Shown here piece after piece: positions 33,052 to 46,500 of a stretch of 64,000 nucleotides of DNA. A model generated the notes under the pieces. It was not told the origin of the DNA and did no database searches. It saw only the letters and a list, made by a program, of their open reading frames with translations. Both the position numbers and the translations under genes were made by a program. The first letter of the stretch is position 1. The number at the start of each line of letters is the position of its first letter. Where the stretch lies: positions 13,503,931-13,567,930 of the forward strand of contig CM019708.1 in assembly GCA_009760885.1 (NCBI GenBank), given 5' to 3'. The stretch comes from Achatina immaculata. Its lineage: Eukaryota > Mollusca > Gastropoda > Stylommatophora > Achatinidae.

Positions 33052-34420
33052 AAAGTAATTAATACTGTTGTTCCTCTTTCGCAGCCTATGAAAGCTGACA
33101 TTTGTCTAGTATGCTCTGTTGCTTTCACTTTTGGATGTGAAGCTTCATTGACTCTCACATGTTTAGAACTACCCCTCCTTGCCTTCTTTACCCCTTTCTG
33201 GGGCATGGGCCATCAACCAGGGCTCTTCGTTTATTTCTGTCCTGGGCTTTTTCATTTATCCGTCTCCAGGTGTAGTTCATCTTTTTTTTATGTGTGCTTC
33301 AAGACTCCTTCACCAGGTGTTTCTAGGTCCTCCATGTTGTCTTTCACCAGACCGCGTCACAGGTCTTCGTGAAGAAGTTCCTTCCTCTCCCAGTTTAATT
33401 TTTCCTCTTTCTGAGCTTTTGTTGATGTTTTCATGGGCGAAGTATTTCTACAAATTCGGGTAACTGGGCCTAAGTCCAACTTTCCTCTTTTAGCAACTGG
33501 GCTTGGGACCGGCTGTGGCGGACTTAGGCTTAGAACTAAAGGCAGATAAAGTGCATGGCGCCATTTTACTAAAAATGTAAAAGGAAAAAGGAAATGTGAG
33601 AAATGATGGTTAAAGAAAAAGAAGACTGTAATGGAAAGAAGAAGAAACCAAAGTTTCAGCAAAACGCACTTATCAAGGACATCTTACATCCTTCCCGTGC
33701 CGTTAAACGTCACATAGGGCTCGCGTAGTTGTTTGCCAAGTTTTCATGTTCTCGGCGAGTCTTTCAACTTCATCAAGGGATGTTACGCCCACTAAACTGG
33801 CTTCTCTTAACAATGGATCAAGGACAAAAGAGGATAAACACAAACATCACATGTTGGTGGGGGTGGTCTTCAACGAAGTGCCTTGTCAAACATGCAAGCA
33901 CATCTTTGCACTCATCTCTCACCGCCGCGGAGCACAATGTGAAGTCCGTAGAATGGCTCACACGAAAGGGAGGTAAGCTTCTTTCTTTTCCTTGTTACAG
34001 CATTACCAGATGTGAGCTTGCGGTCATGTTCTTTCCTTCTCTGCAGAGACCCAGCTTCTGGACAGTTTATAAGAAAGCAAAGTTGACCGTGCTGAAGACA
34101 ATGCGTGTTGCTGGGGGTCGACGAACAATAGCTGGTCAAGATCCTGTACCAGCCTCTTCATTGTACTTCGGCGATAAGGCTAGGAGAAACCCTCAGGATG
34201 GGGAAGTCTCCCGTAAAACCTACTTTATGGGCCGACTCCGAGGCGTCAAATCTCAGCCTACAGGACGCTAGTGTGAGGAGGACGGCCAGTTATAGAGTGT
34301 ACGACGAGTTGCGCTCCTCACACTTGTGCTTTCAAGTCATTTAGAGATCAAATGAAGGAAGCTAAAGTCTGCACTTGAAGAGAGACAGGAGAATTAGGAA
34401 AAAGGAGAATATAAGAGTCT

Positions 34421-34468
<48 letters not shown>

Positions 34469-37400
34469 TTCATCATCATCATCATCATACGAGAGAGAAG
34501 AAAACGTTCCCTGATCTGCATATCATATGAAACAATAGGATGTTTATAGTTGTTCCAGATACTGTAGTTATATCTGAGGAACTTACACTAAAGTGATGGC
34601 CCCAGAAGCATCAACACAGGAATTGAGAAGTTGCCATGTCAGTGGCCACAGCAAGGCTAGCAGCATAGCTAATCTGATAAAGTTATTACAGTATGAAGCC
34701 TCACTAATTTTTATTCAGCTAAGCATTTTTAAACATGTGCTGCTTATTCTCATTCCATAGGCTTCTGCCATATTTATTAGTCTCCATCCATTATCATTAG
34801 ATGTTTCTTGCAGACTTTATTTTCCTGTGATGTGTCTGTGTGATTCTTCCTGTGCATTGAAATCCCCTAGTATTATCAGTATATCATGTTTCTTGGTCTT
34901 CTCTATTACTCTTTCTAACGTGTTGAAAAAATTATCTTTGACTTCATCCTCTGTATCTTCTGTTGGAAGTACAACAAAGAAAGATGAACAACAATTGCAG
35001 ATCTTTGAGAACAAGATCCTAAGAAGAATCTTTGGGGCAATAAAGGATCCAACAGTGGAGAATGGAGAGCTAGAAAGAACACTGAACTGAACAGCTTATA
35101 AATCCCATCGAATTATAAATGTCTTGAAACTGAACAGATTACGCTGGCTGGGGCATGTAGAAAGAATGGAAGAGGACAGACAAACGAAAATGATGTATGC
35201 ACAAGAGATGAGGGAAACAAGACCAAGGGGTAGACCAAGACAGAGATGGAAAGAAAACATAGAAGAGGATATAAAAGAAATTGTTGTTACCAACTGGAGA
35301 GAGAAGATTTGGAATAGAGAGGAATGGAGACGAACAATATCTGCAGCAATGAGACTTAATGGCTCGGAAAGCTGAAGAAGAAGAAGAAAAAGAAGAAGAA
35401 GAAGAAGCATTTTAAAAATTTACTTCTTGGCAGGAACGAAGAAGAAGAAGAAGAAGCATTTTAAAAATTTACTTCTTGGCAGGAACCTATCCTTTTTCCA
35501 GGCCCATCTATCAGGTGACAGATGGCGGAATGACATTTAGATATAAAATTTAGCATTAAATACTTGAAAATACAACAGCAGATCATAACATGTATGTCCC
35601 TCTTCTTTGTGGGTTGGTCTCTTCTGGCATAAACTAGCGTTGATAGCCATATACAGAACGACGGAAGACACAGGATAGTCACTGCTACTACTTCCTTTCC
35701 TTAGTCTGACAGATTACAAAAAACATGAACAGTAATTTGGAAGACTATGTGGATTTGGAGAAAGTTGCCACCCTGGATGGCCAGGAAAACAAATGAAGAA
35801 ATCTTCAAAGAAGTTCAGAACATCAAGAAACTAATGACAGTCATAATTAAGAGACAATCAACATTCATTTGTTGTGATAAGACAATCAAATTTCCTTTGT
35901 TGATATAAGACAGAACGCGGCAGCTACTGGAGAACTCGAAGGAAAAGAGTAGACGAAGGTAGAAAGAGAGAGAGAGAGGGAGAAAGATAGAGAGAAGTAT
36001 CCCAACAAATGGCACGAGAAGAGGTCAGCATCTGGTCTGATTGGAAACACCGAGGACCGAACAAGATGGACAAGGGTGATGGCCGATGTTCTGCAGCACT
36101 GCAAGCACTGAATGAAACTTGCTCTTTTCCAGACGCAATACAGACCAGACTTAGGGGAGAGTTAGAGTACCTGGACAACCTGCTTGACGGAAGATACAAC
36201 TTTCTTGAGCGCTTAGATAGAGACATTCAGCTTCTCATCGTTAGCTTCCTCGATGTTTGCTCCGTCCTGCGTCTCGCTGCCACGTCCAAGCACTTCAGAG
36301 AGGTAAGTGTGTGAACGTTTATGGGGCTAGTCTGTTCTGTTGCTGCCAGACTTTCAAGATCAGCTCATTTAAAACTGCAAACTTCAGGCTCATTCGAAGG
36401 TAAAGCTTCAGAGATTTGTAGGCCGGACTGTTTACTGATGAGTCTTCAGCACGTTCATGTGGATAGCAGATCTTCATTCAGTAGCATAATGCAAAGAAAG
36501 AGAAAGGAGGGCTTACTTCTAGTCTCTACATCTAGAGTGACAGAAAGGAGAAGGAGGCGTTTTATGCGTTTAAAAAAATGAAGGAAAATCTAATGAGAAG
36601 GAGGGAAAAAATGTGAGGGGGTGCGGGAGGAGAGAAGAACAGACAGGTAGACAGACAGATAGACAGACAGACAGAATCAACGGCAGAATACAGAAACGTA
36701 CGTTAGCAAAAGGCACTCTTATGATGAAACAGAAAATACAACAAAAAGTGAATGTAAACAGGAAAAAATCTATTTGTTCTTAGACTATGAGGCACAAAAA
36801 AAATCTAAAGAGCACAGAAATAACGTATTAATAAACACGTCCAAGTTCTTGTTTTTTGTTCTTAGCGGAAAAATAACGTAATGAACAAATGTAGCCTATA
36901 CAGCAGTTAAACTTTGATTCAGCCAAAAGCCAGACTAGTGCCATATGCGAGGTAGTATTTTTTTTTTCTGCCAGCTTATAATAAATTATAGAAAATAAAG
37001 TTCATTTTTTTTCTTCCATCAAAAGCTGTGCAGCGACAATTCTATTTGGAAGAGACATTATATGGCGAGTAGCCTACGTTTCTACGTTACTCCGGGCCTG
37101 ATGGATACGGTTGACCAGCAAGGATGGAAGGCATTCTACATCATAATGAGAAGAATTGCGGTCAGTCTAGTTACATATTTAAAATTTAATTCCTAAACTT
37201 CAGCTACTCAATTGCTCTCACGAAAAAAAAAAAAACAAGCAAAACAAGTGCTGCGTTCCTGTCTTCGAAAATTTAAACTGTTCACGTCTTCAAAAAGTGT
37301 AACAGTATATTGATTTTTCAGGGGTTGGTTCTCCTGCCGTTATTTATAAACGGTTAATGCCCTTGTTGCTTTCATAGCTTAAGTTATTAGGTGACCTCCC

Positions 37401-40400
37401 CTGAGTTGATTAAGAGTTCGAGATTCACAAATTCACGTGGTAGTGTTTTCTTAAAGGCACGGGAATTTTTATGAAAGTTTGGGGGGAGTGATTTTGGTTG
37501 TATGAAAGTATGATTTTGGTTGTATGAAAGTAGTGTCTTGAGTCTCGTGTAGAAAGTAGTGTCTTGAGTCTCGTGTAGAAAGTAGTGTCTTCGTTTGTTT
37601 TTTCTCCGCCGTGGCGTGAGTGGAGGAAAACAAGGAGACAGACGTTGTCTCCACTAATCTTTTTGTGTGAATGCGGAAACCAGTGCTCTTTGTCATTGTT
37701 TGCTAGTGTGTTCGTTCTTCCTTGTTGTTCTGCCGGCAGTTTGAATGGATTGAAGTCGGCACCACCATCATCATCATCATTATCGCCTACATCCAACGAG
37801 ATTTCATCATCATCATGTGCCATTATTAAACTGGTTTATCTGAACTAGTGGGGATGCCTTGCTTCCCCGAGTGTCGTTGGTAATGTAGCTCATCCGAGCC
37901 TGGTGTCCTATCTTGAGTCTGCTAAAGGGAAAATTGTTGTTGTCCTTCAGAATAGGACACTATTCGTCTTACTCAAGACCTTCCTGCCTCGTCTTGATAC
38001 ACTTCATAAGCATATAAACCGAACTGCTAGAGCAGTACTAACAACATTTATCACGATAAGATGTGGAACACATATGCTTGTTCTAACTTGTCGTAAGAGA
38101 GAGATAGAGGAGTGAGGTGCTTATGAGAGTGGTAATTAAGTAATTTAATCCCTCGAATAGTATAAACGTACTGTGACCTCCAGACCTAATTTTTTTTAAG
38201 AATATCTGACCACAACCATCCAGGTTCCCCGACATTTGTTAGCCAACAGTTCAGCCTATAGATATTAAGTATACTCTACTTTCTCATCATCATCTCTCTT
38301 ACCAAATACAAGACCAATATCTCAGTGTGTAAACCAACTAACAAAATAAGTTTATTACGACAACATCAGGACACTCGTCATGAACATACACAATACCAAT
38401 AACGTTTCAAAGCACGTTCCACACATAAGGACCACAGAACATATATTTTAGCTCCACTGAGTTCTAGACACGTTGATTCCATCTCTTTGTGTTGTTCATT
38501 CATCTGTATGCTTTGTAATTTCCTTAACTTTCATATTAACTTTCTTCTTATTCAGTATTCAGTATTAGATTATCGGTATCATCGAGAACGAGATACTCCC
38601 ATAATCGCTCCACCACCTGTGCCAGTGAATGTTGAACAGAATGTTCATCAATGGTCCTTCGCATCAGCCCTTGATGATGAACCACCCAATGAGAAAGCCA
38701 TTTTAGGAACTACAACAGTCCAAATGCGAAACTAGTCAGCATCGCTATCGACACGAACTCCGCAACTAAGGCGCCGAGCCGAACCGGGACACACAAAGGC
38801 CATCACAGTTCACCACTGGCCGGCTAGACATAGTGAAGAACCATCAGTGTTGTCAATGCTGAAGTTCACAGCTCACAGTGGTGCCATAGCACTAAGCTCA
38901 GTAGCTCAGTACACAGAGCCGACCTCTATCTTGAAAACTGTGACGACACTGTTGCTCATTTGACACGCTTGTGCGCTTCTGTTGGCACCCCACTCAGTCA
39001 GTCAGCCAAGAGCGACAGCAGGACACAATCACTCCCAGCCGACAGCTCAGAAATCCAACTCTATAACAAATATAAGATTCGGAGAGTGGCTTGTGAGAGC
39101 GTGAAACAGTCGACTGCCGCCTACCGCCATTGCTTAACCAGGATTCCAACTTTTTCCTTAATTATTGTTATCAGTATTGTTAAAGGCTTGTCCTTCCTGG
39201 AACATTGCTTTCGTGAAGACCAGTCTGAAAACCTCTCGTTGTCTGACAAGAATGTCTGCTTTAGTGAGTCTGGTGTTTAGTATATCGGTGATACCCTAGA
39301 CCCGTCGCTTCCTCAGGCGCCCTCTTCCTTGCTTCCCAGGAAACGTACCCGTCTGTTAATGACCAAGCATGTCATTTAATGAAAAGGAAGGGCGACTTTT
39401 TTGTTTTATGTTTGATAGGTCTTAAAAGCAGTTTTCAGTAGCTACACTTCAGTATATCAACTGTTTTAATTTTCTGGTTGTAAAGTTTTTCATTATTATT
39501 TTTTGTTTCGTCTTCGACCTGTTTATTATTTTTCACGTTACCTTCTTCTTCTCTCTTCTCGAAATACGCCCCATTCTTCACAAGGTCTGTTCACATGAAA
39601 CATGTAAACTTACAGCAGTGTTTCCCAATCCTTTTCATGTTGCCGTCCCCTTAGCTGCTAGGCCATATCCCTAGTGCCAGCCACAAAAACGTGTTTCGAT
39701 ATAATGATTCCGGTGACCTCTGCCGCTTCCATCCTCATGGACATTGGCGCGGCCTATTTTGGAAAGCACAGACCTAAGCTGACTAGGTCTGAGTTAAGTG
39801 AGTGGACTTGAAGAATAAGCTACTCGGCGGCTGCTACGACATCTGCAAACAACAACACTCGTACTTTACAGGTTCGAGCAACTTTTCTCAGCCTTTATAT
39901 TCCCACAGAGCACTTGAAATACGCACAATAATTAGTGTATGAGTATATAACCATACACTGAGCCACTGCAGTAGAGCTGTGATACCAAAATGTATAAACT
40001 ATGAAAAAAAAAGTAGGAACAACTTTATTACTTAACAAGTAAACAGTTGTGACGTTTCGGCGTAAACCTTATTCATAGAAAAACACACAGGACAAAGAAA
40101 TATAGAGAGCATATAAATACGCATGAATGCTGTGTTTAAAAAAAATCAAATAAAATGAAAAAAGCACTTAGCTGTAACTTGTAAGAAGCTGTGGCTTTTT
40201 CGACGCTGTGTGTCAGAAATGCGCATAATGGAATGTAGAGAGACTTGGATGTGTGATAGGTGGGTCGTAACTGAGGGTGGTAGGTAGGGAAATTGTGGAG
40301 GGGAGAGAGAGTGATACAATGGTAATCTAGGCTGGAGAAGGTGAAATATATGATTATAGTTAGGGTAGAGGGGTTGTAATGTGAAGCAGTGTGGAGGTTC

Positions 40401-43400
40401 TGAACTATGTGTAGCAAGTGAGAAGGGAGTGGAACTTAGTGGGGAGGGATTGTGGAAGAGAAGAATGCTAGGTGCATCTGAATAAGGAGTTCAAACCAAG
40501 TGGTTCCAGCGTCCCATAGTCCTGAATGTAGCGCTGGGCTTCTTCTGTCATCTGCGTGACATTGTTTTATGGCTATTACCAGAAAGTCAGATTTGCCTCT
40601 GTGGTTGGGGCCATTGAAATGATTCGGGACTGGTTTCGAAGCATGCTGGGTGACATCGTACAGATGTTTCTGTATGCGGTCCCTTAATCTGAGACCAATT
40701 CTACCAATATAAATATCTTTCTATCTCACTTGTTACACATAGTTCAGAACCTCATTCCACCACATTACAACCCCTCTACCCTAAATATAATCACATATTT
40801 CACTTTCTCCAGCCTAGATTACCATTGTATCATTCTCTCTCCCCTCTACGGTTTCCCCACCCACCACCCTCAGTTACGACCCACCTATCACAAATCCCAA
40901 GTCTCCATTTAAATACTCTCTACACTCTACTATGCGCATTTCTGACACACAGCGTCGGACAAGCCACACCTTCTTACAAGTTACAGCTAAGTGCTCTATT
41001 CATTTTATTAGATTTTTTAAAAATACAGCATTCATGTGAATTTATACTTTATATGCTCTCTCTATTTTTTTGCCCTGTATGTTATTGTATGATTAAGGCT
41101 CACGCCGAAACGTCACAACTGTAGTCGTTAAGTAATAAAGCTGTTCCTACTTTTTTCCTAGTTTATACACTTGAAATACACACAGTATTGTTTTCTGTCC
41201 CTGCGAACCTCTACATTAAAATATACTAGTCAGAAAAGTGAAGGGCCACTTATCAGATCCCACCATATTAAAAATACAGAAATGAGTTATATTTAACCAC
41301 ATTGTACTTCCGTCATTTGGAAGCCAGACAGTGGCAGATTCTTGGAGGATAATGAACTTGTATGGGAGTAATTGCTGGCTATTTTGGACGCAGCTTTCTA
41401 TCTGAAATTCAGATACGCTAGCAGCTGAAATAAAGATGACCAGTAACGTGTGTGACCACTGACGCAAGCCAAGCAACGTTGTCTTATGGGAAAAGAATCA
41501 ACCTGTTGATAGTGTTCTGGAAGATCGCCTGCCACTGGTTCATGTCACCAGCGGTGGATGATTACCTCTTGCTGATCGTCCCAAAATGTCCCGGAGATGC
41601 TCAATAAGGGTAAGATCAGGTGAGAGTGCTGGCCAGTCCATCTTGGTGACATGGTGCCACTGGAGGAAGTCATTAACAACAAGAGCTCCTTGGGGACGGG
41701 CGTTGACGGGTGTTGCCATCTTGAAGCAGAGGTCCTTGGGGACAAGCATTGACGGGTGTTGCCATCTTTGTCCTTGCCCAGTAGCATGTAGTGCTGGAAG
41801 TACAAAAGGCTGAACAATATCGTCTCTTTGCCTGTCAGGTTCCCTTCGACACGACGCAGCATACCATGATGGAGCCACCTCCATAGCAATTATCCCCCCC
41901 CCCCCCTCTCACCGTGGCATCTTGAAGTCGTAGTCTGGGCCGTCTCTACACGAATTCTGTCATCGTTAAACGACCTCGACTCATCTGTAAAGAGTTACCA
42001 AGGACCACTGATGGTGGGTCCACGCCAGATGATGTCCAGACCGGGCAGGACGAGCAGTGCGATGGTCTTGTGTACGGCGGGAGCGTACTACATGACATCT
42101 TGAATGAAGATTTCCCTCATGAATCCTGTTGCGAATGATTTGGTCGCTGACAATGATATTGGTTGTTGTTCACAGATGCGCCCTGACTGCGTTGGCTGTG
42201 GCTTTTCTGTTTCTCAGTACCATCAGAACAACGTACCGTTCTTGTTACACATTAGTCATTCTTAGACGCCCAGACATTCTGGCTTCTTCCGCAGTTCTGG
42301 TGTTGATAAAACGATCTCGCAGTCTTTGAATAACTGCGAGTCGTCTGACAAACTCCCACGTTGGCACACCTTCTTAGAACCATACTATGGCACACCATCT
42401 GTCAGCATCAGTAAGCCGTCATTTCTGAGGTATTGTTGAGTAGTCACACCAAGACGACCACAAATATCCTTGTACTCAAAATGAGTGACTGAACTATGTT
42501 TAGTACTACACAGACTGTAGGTGCAAGACATTATTGTCACTACGGAAAAAGTGTCCTTTATAAGGCGAAAAGAGCAAATCATGAACAATTTTCTCATGAT
42601 TTTCTAAGGATTTGGAGTGCCTATAGCAGCGTGATTTATCGTGCTACAGCTGAAGAATTTGTCACTGTCACGTGATTTATTGAGCTCGGCCACGGCAATC
42701 ATTTGTCACGGGCAATAACTGCGGCAATAATGTTTTTCTCAGGTAACCTGAAAACTCATTATGGCCCTTTAATCACCGCCCTTTTTGAGTGGCATTTATT
42801 TACCACCGTTCATCTTTTGCCTGTCACTCCCGCATCCCCTGGGCAGTAGATCCACATCAGCCTGGTGACACTGGATTTCCCCAAGAGCTGAACCAACCAT
42901 GACGTAGCAAACCCGCCTCTCTAACTTCCGAAGCAGGGTGTGAGTGTCACTCAGTGTGTTAGAACTGGGGGCTACTCGGTTTTTTAAGAACCGAATCTTT
43001 CGCGTACCCGTTTAATACTCATGGAACAGGTTCCTCGATTTATTTCCTTTGGTAATTTTTTTTAAGGGGAAAGAGGAGGGGGGGGGGGGGGAGGGAGAAG
43101 AGGGAATTTAGAACAGCTTTATTAACACACAGCTATAACATTTCCGTTTACACCTTAATCATACAAAATATGCAGGACAAAGAAATAGAGAAGAAAGATA
43201 AAATATAAATTCACGTGAATGATATGTAATAAATAAGAGTGGAAAAATAGGAAGAGAGAGAGACAGAGACAGAGAGAGAGGGAGAGACAGAGAGAGACAG
43301 AGAGAGACAGAGAGAGAGAGAGACACAGAAAGAGAGAGAGAGAACACAGCTGAGATTTGTACACAGCTGAGTTCAAGAGCGCATATGGTGGAGTTATGTG

Positions 43401-43457
43401 AATGTTTAAAAGAAGACTTAGGATGTATTGGTAGCATATCTGGAGTGAGGAAAGCAG

Positions 43458-43504
<47 letters not shown>

Positions 43505-46500
43505 AGCCAAGAAAAGAGTTGGCGGAACAGATGAATGTGGTTGGGTAGACGATTTGTAATATTGTACATTGAGGGTTCTGTGATATAAGTTACAGGTGAG
43601 GAAAGAGTAGAATTTCGAGGAGATAATTAGAGAGAGAATAATTACTCAGCGGAAAAGGAAATGTTAAGTATAGCTGAACTTTGAACTAGCTCATTAATTA
43701 GTAACGCTGTTTTTATTTTTTGTTTTAAATAGTTTAACATTTTGTTGTAACAGATTTACTGCAGTGGCTTTATGTTTATTTATATCTTACATCTTATATT
43801 TTTCCCGTGCCGTTAAACGTCACATAGGACTCCCACGATAGTTTGCCACGTGTTCTTGTTTTCGGCCAGTTTTTCAACCTCATCAAGGGATTTTATGCCT
43901 ATTAATTTGGCCTCTCTTAACAATGCCCTCTTTAGAGTTTCACGCGGTCGACCTATTTTTTCTTCGGCCTGTTGTGTTTCACTTGATAGCTTGTTTTGGG
44001 ATTCTCTGACTGTTTCTTCTCATCACGTGACCGACATATCTTCATCTGCTTTTTTCTGATCACCCATGAGACAGGTTGTTGTTCGCTCATCTGTCTTATC
44101 TCTGCGTTGTTCTTGAATTCATTCCACTTTATACCGAGTATTTTCCTTAGGATTTGTTTTCAAAAGAGTATATTTCTATAGTTACTTATACCCAAAAAAA
44201 ATATTTGTGCGCTGGTAAATATGAGTGACGATTTGCCTATAGGACAAATGACAATTTCCCCATGTTTTTTTTTCTACATATCTGCACACAGAACGGATAT
44301 GAGATGTTTGATCTATATTTAAAACGTAACGTTCACAGTAAAACACACCGAACAGCAGTGAATGAAGTAACTCTGAAAAACAGCACTTACACGGAAACAA
44401 ATTACTTACTTATAACAAAAATTCTTTTGAGGGTTCAACTTTAACAAATAAAATAAGCACATTTAATAACTATTCAATACAGAAACATAGGGCTGCTATG
44501 GTTTCAGGAAGCGAAAATATGGGACCCAAATAGCGTATCTTGATTTTGCTGATGACATAACTCTTATAAGTGACAATGTGAAATCGAAAAAACAGATTCC
44601 CTGTCTTCCTTGGCTAGCAAAATAGGTCTTGAAATTAACAAAGACAAAACAAAAATAATGAAACTTCTCATTATTCAAGAAGGAAAAACATACATAGAAG
44701 GAACAGTTGTTGATGAAGTAAACCAATTTGCTCGCCTTGGCAGCTACATAGACCAAGATGGTGACACCAGAAAGGAAGTTAGAATTGGAATTGCAAAAGC
44801 AGCATTGTCCTTCAAAAATATTGAGAACATATGGAATTCAAAAGTTTTAAGCATAAAAACTAAGTTAAGATTATTCAGTTCAAATGTGATATCCACCCTC
44901 ATTTATGCATGCGAAAGCTGGAAAACAACTAAAGAAATAGACAAGAAATTAGACTCTTTTGAAAACGAATGCCTCAGGAAAATACTTGGTGTAAAGTGGA
45001 ACAAATTCAAGAACAACGCAGAGATAAGACAGACGAGCAAACAACAACCTGTCTCATGGGTGATCAGAACAAGAAGATGGACATATATAGGCCATGTGAT
45101 GAGAGGAAACAATCAGAGAATAACAAAATAAGTTATCAAGTGGAGCACAAATAGGCCGAAGAAAAAGAGGTCGACCACGTGAAAACTGTTAAGAGAACCA
45201 AGTCTAGTGGGCATAACATCCCTTGATGAAGTTGAAAGACTCGCTGAGAACAGGAAAACTTGGCAAACAACTTGCGAGCACTATGTGACGTTTAACGGCA
45301 TGGGAAGGATGTAAGATGTAAAATTATTTAAATGGTTCATCAGTTACCACTGAACGAATAAAAGCTTCAATATGTATTGTAAACAAGGAAGGCTAGTGTA
45401 AGGGAGGGGCAGCGGGGTTTGTTTTGATGCCAGGACTTTCAAACTTTCCCTCTATTCCACGCCATTCACTCAACGCTGTTGAAGTCAGCAGAACCGGTTC
45501 TCTACTCGTATATGGAACCGATTTGGTGTCTGGTTTCTATAACGGTACCAAGTAGATACTACTCGGTTTCAGGAACATGTTTGTATCCGGAATCAAAGTT
45601 CAAAGTTAAAAATTCAGACTCCGGCTTCACTGCATTCGGGACAACCCCAAATATGCTCCGCCGCATGCCGCAGCATTCATCCAAGAGTTTTTTTGCTGAT
45701 ATTTCCTGTCAAATGTTTGTTGTTTACGATGTGTTTTCTGCCTCACAGTTCGGATTATCTTTCAGCGCCTTTAACTTGTCCTAGCTCCAGCAGTCTCCTC
45801 ACAGCTACATTGTTCGTCCATTTCCGCCCCTAATTTTCCTGCACTCTGTTCAGTTTAGCCCTAGCAATGTCCCCCTTGTCAATTGTCAGTCTGCCGTTTA
45901 TTTTAGCTTGTCCAGCAAGTCTATCTGTCATATCATTGACATGTACTCCCGCATGCCCTGAACTGTAAAGCCATATTAGACTTGTCACAGCTGACTGATT
46001 TAACAGTTTAACCCATGTTTTGCGAAGCAAATTCTTCTCAATCTTACGGAGCATACTCTATGAATCCGTCACATTGACACCATTAACCATATCATGAGCA
46101 ACTAACCATTCTAATTCCGCAGCCTCAATTTCCATTCGCATGCTTGATGTGGTGACTTCAAAGACTTCCGAACTCTGTGCCACTTCTCATCCATGTCGGT
46201 AGACAACAACACCCCAACCACTTCTGCTGTTCCGAGGGCGCTCTGATGTGAGTGGGGCGGCATCGGGCGGCTGGTTACTCCTCTTCTCTGGTATGAGCGC
46301 TCTACCAGAGTGACCGTTTAGTTCCCTTCCTATAGTACAATATTGCCATGGATTTCTCTCTTAATCTCTTAATCCGGGATCGGTTTGTAAGAACCGAGTA
46401 CTCGCTTTCACCGGAAGAACCGAAAGAATCGGTTCCTACTCAGCTTTACCGTGTGCATCATTCGGCCGAACTAACAAGGTCAGAGTCTTGGCCAGCGCCT

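Noticed and set aside
33729..34271. 180-codon plus-strand frame
   Set aside because: Its start is reversed LINE-B sequence and the rest has no domain; it lies inside F-box gene intron 2 without splice support.
36009..36132. Upstream extension of the F-box exon from the ATG at 36009
   Set aside because: The acceptor TTGCTCTTTTCCAG at 36119-36132 and phase agreement with exon 2 show that the exon begins at 36133; the upstream part is intron read-through.
37425..37823. 132-codon acidic frame on the minus strand beginning MAHDDDEISLDVG
   Set aside because: It lies antisense in an F-box gene intron, contains a 26-bp tandem repeat and an ATC-derived Asp run, and resembles no family I know.
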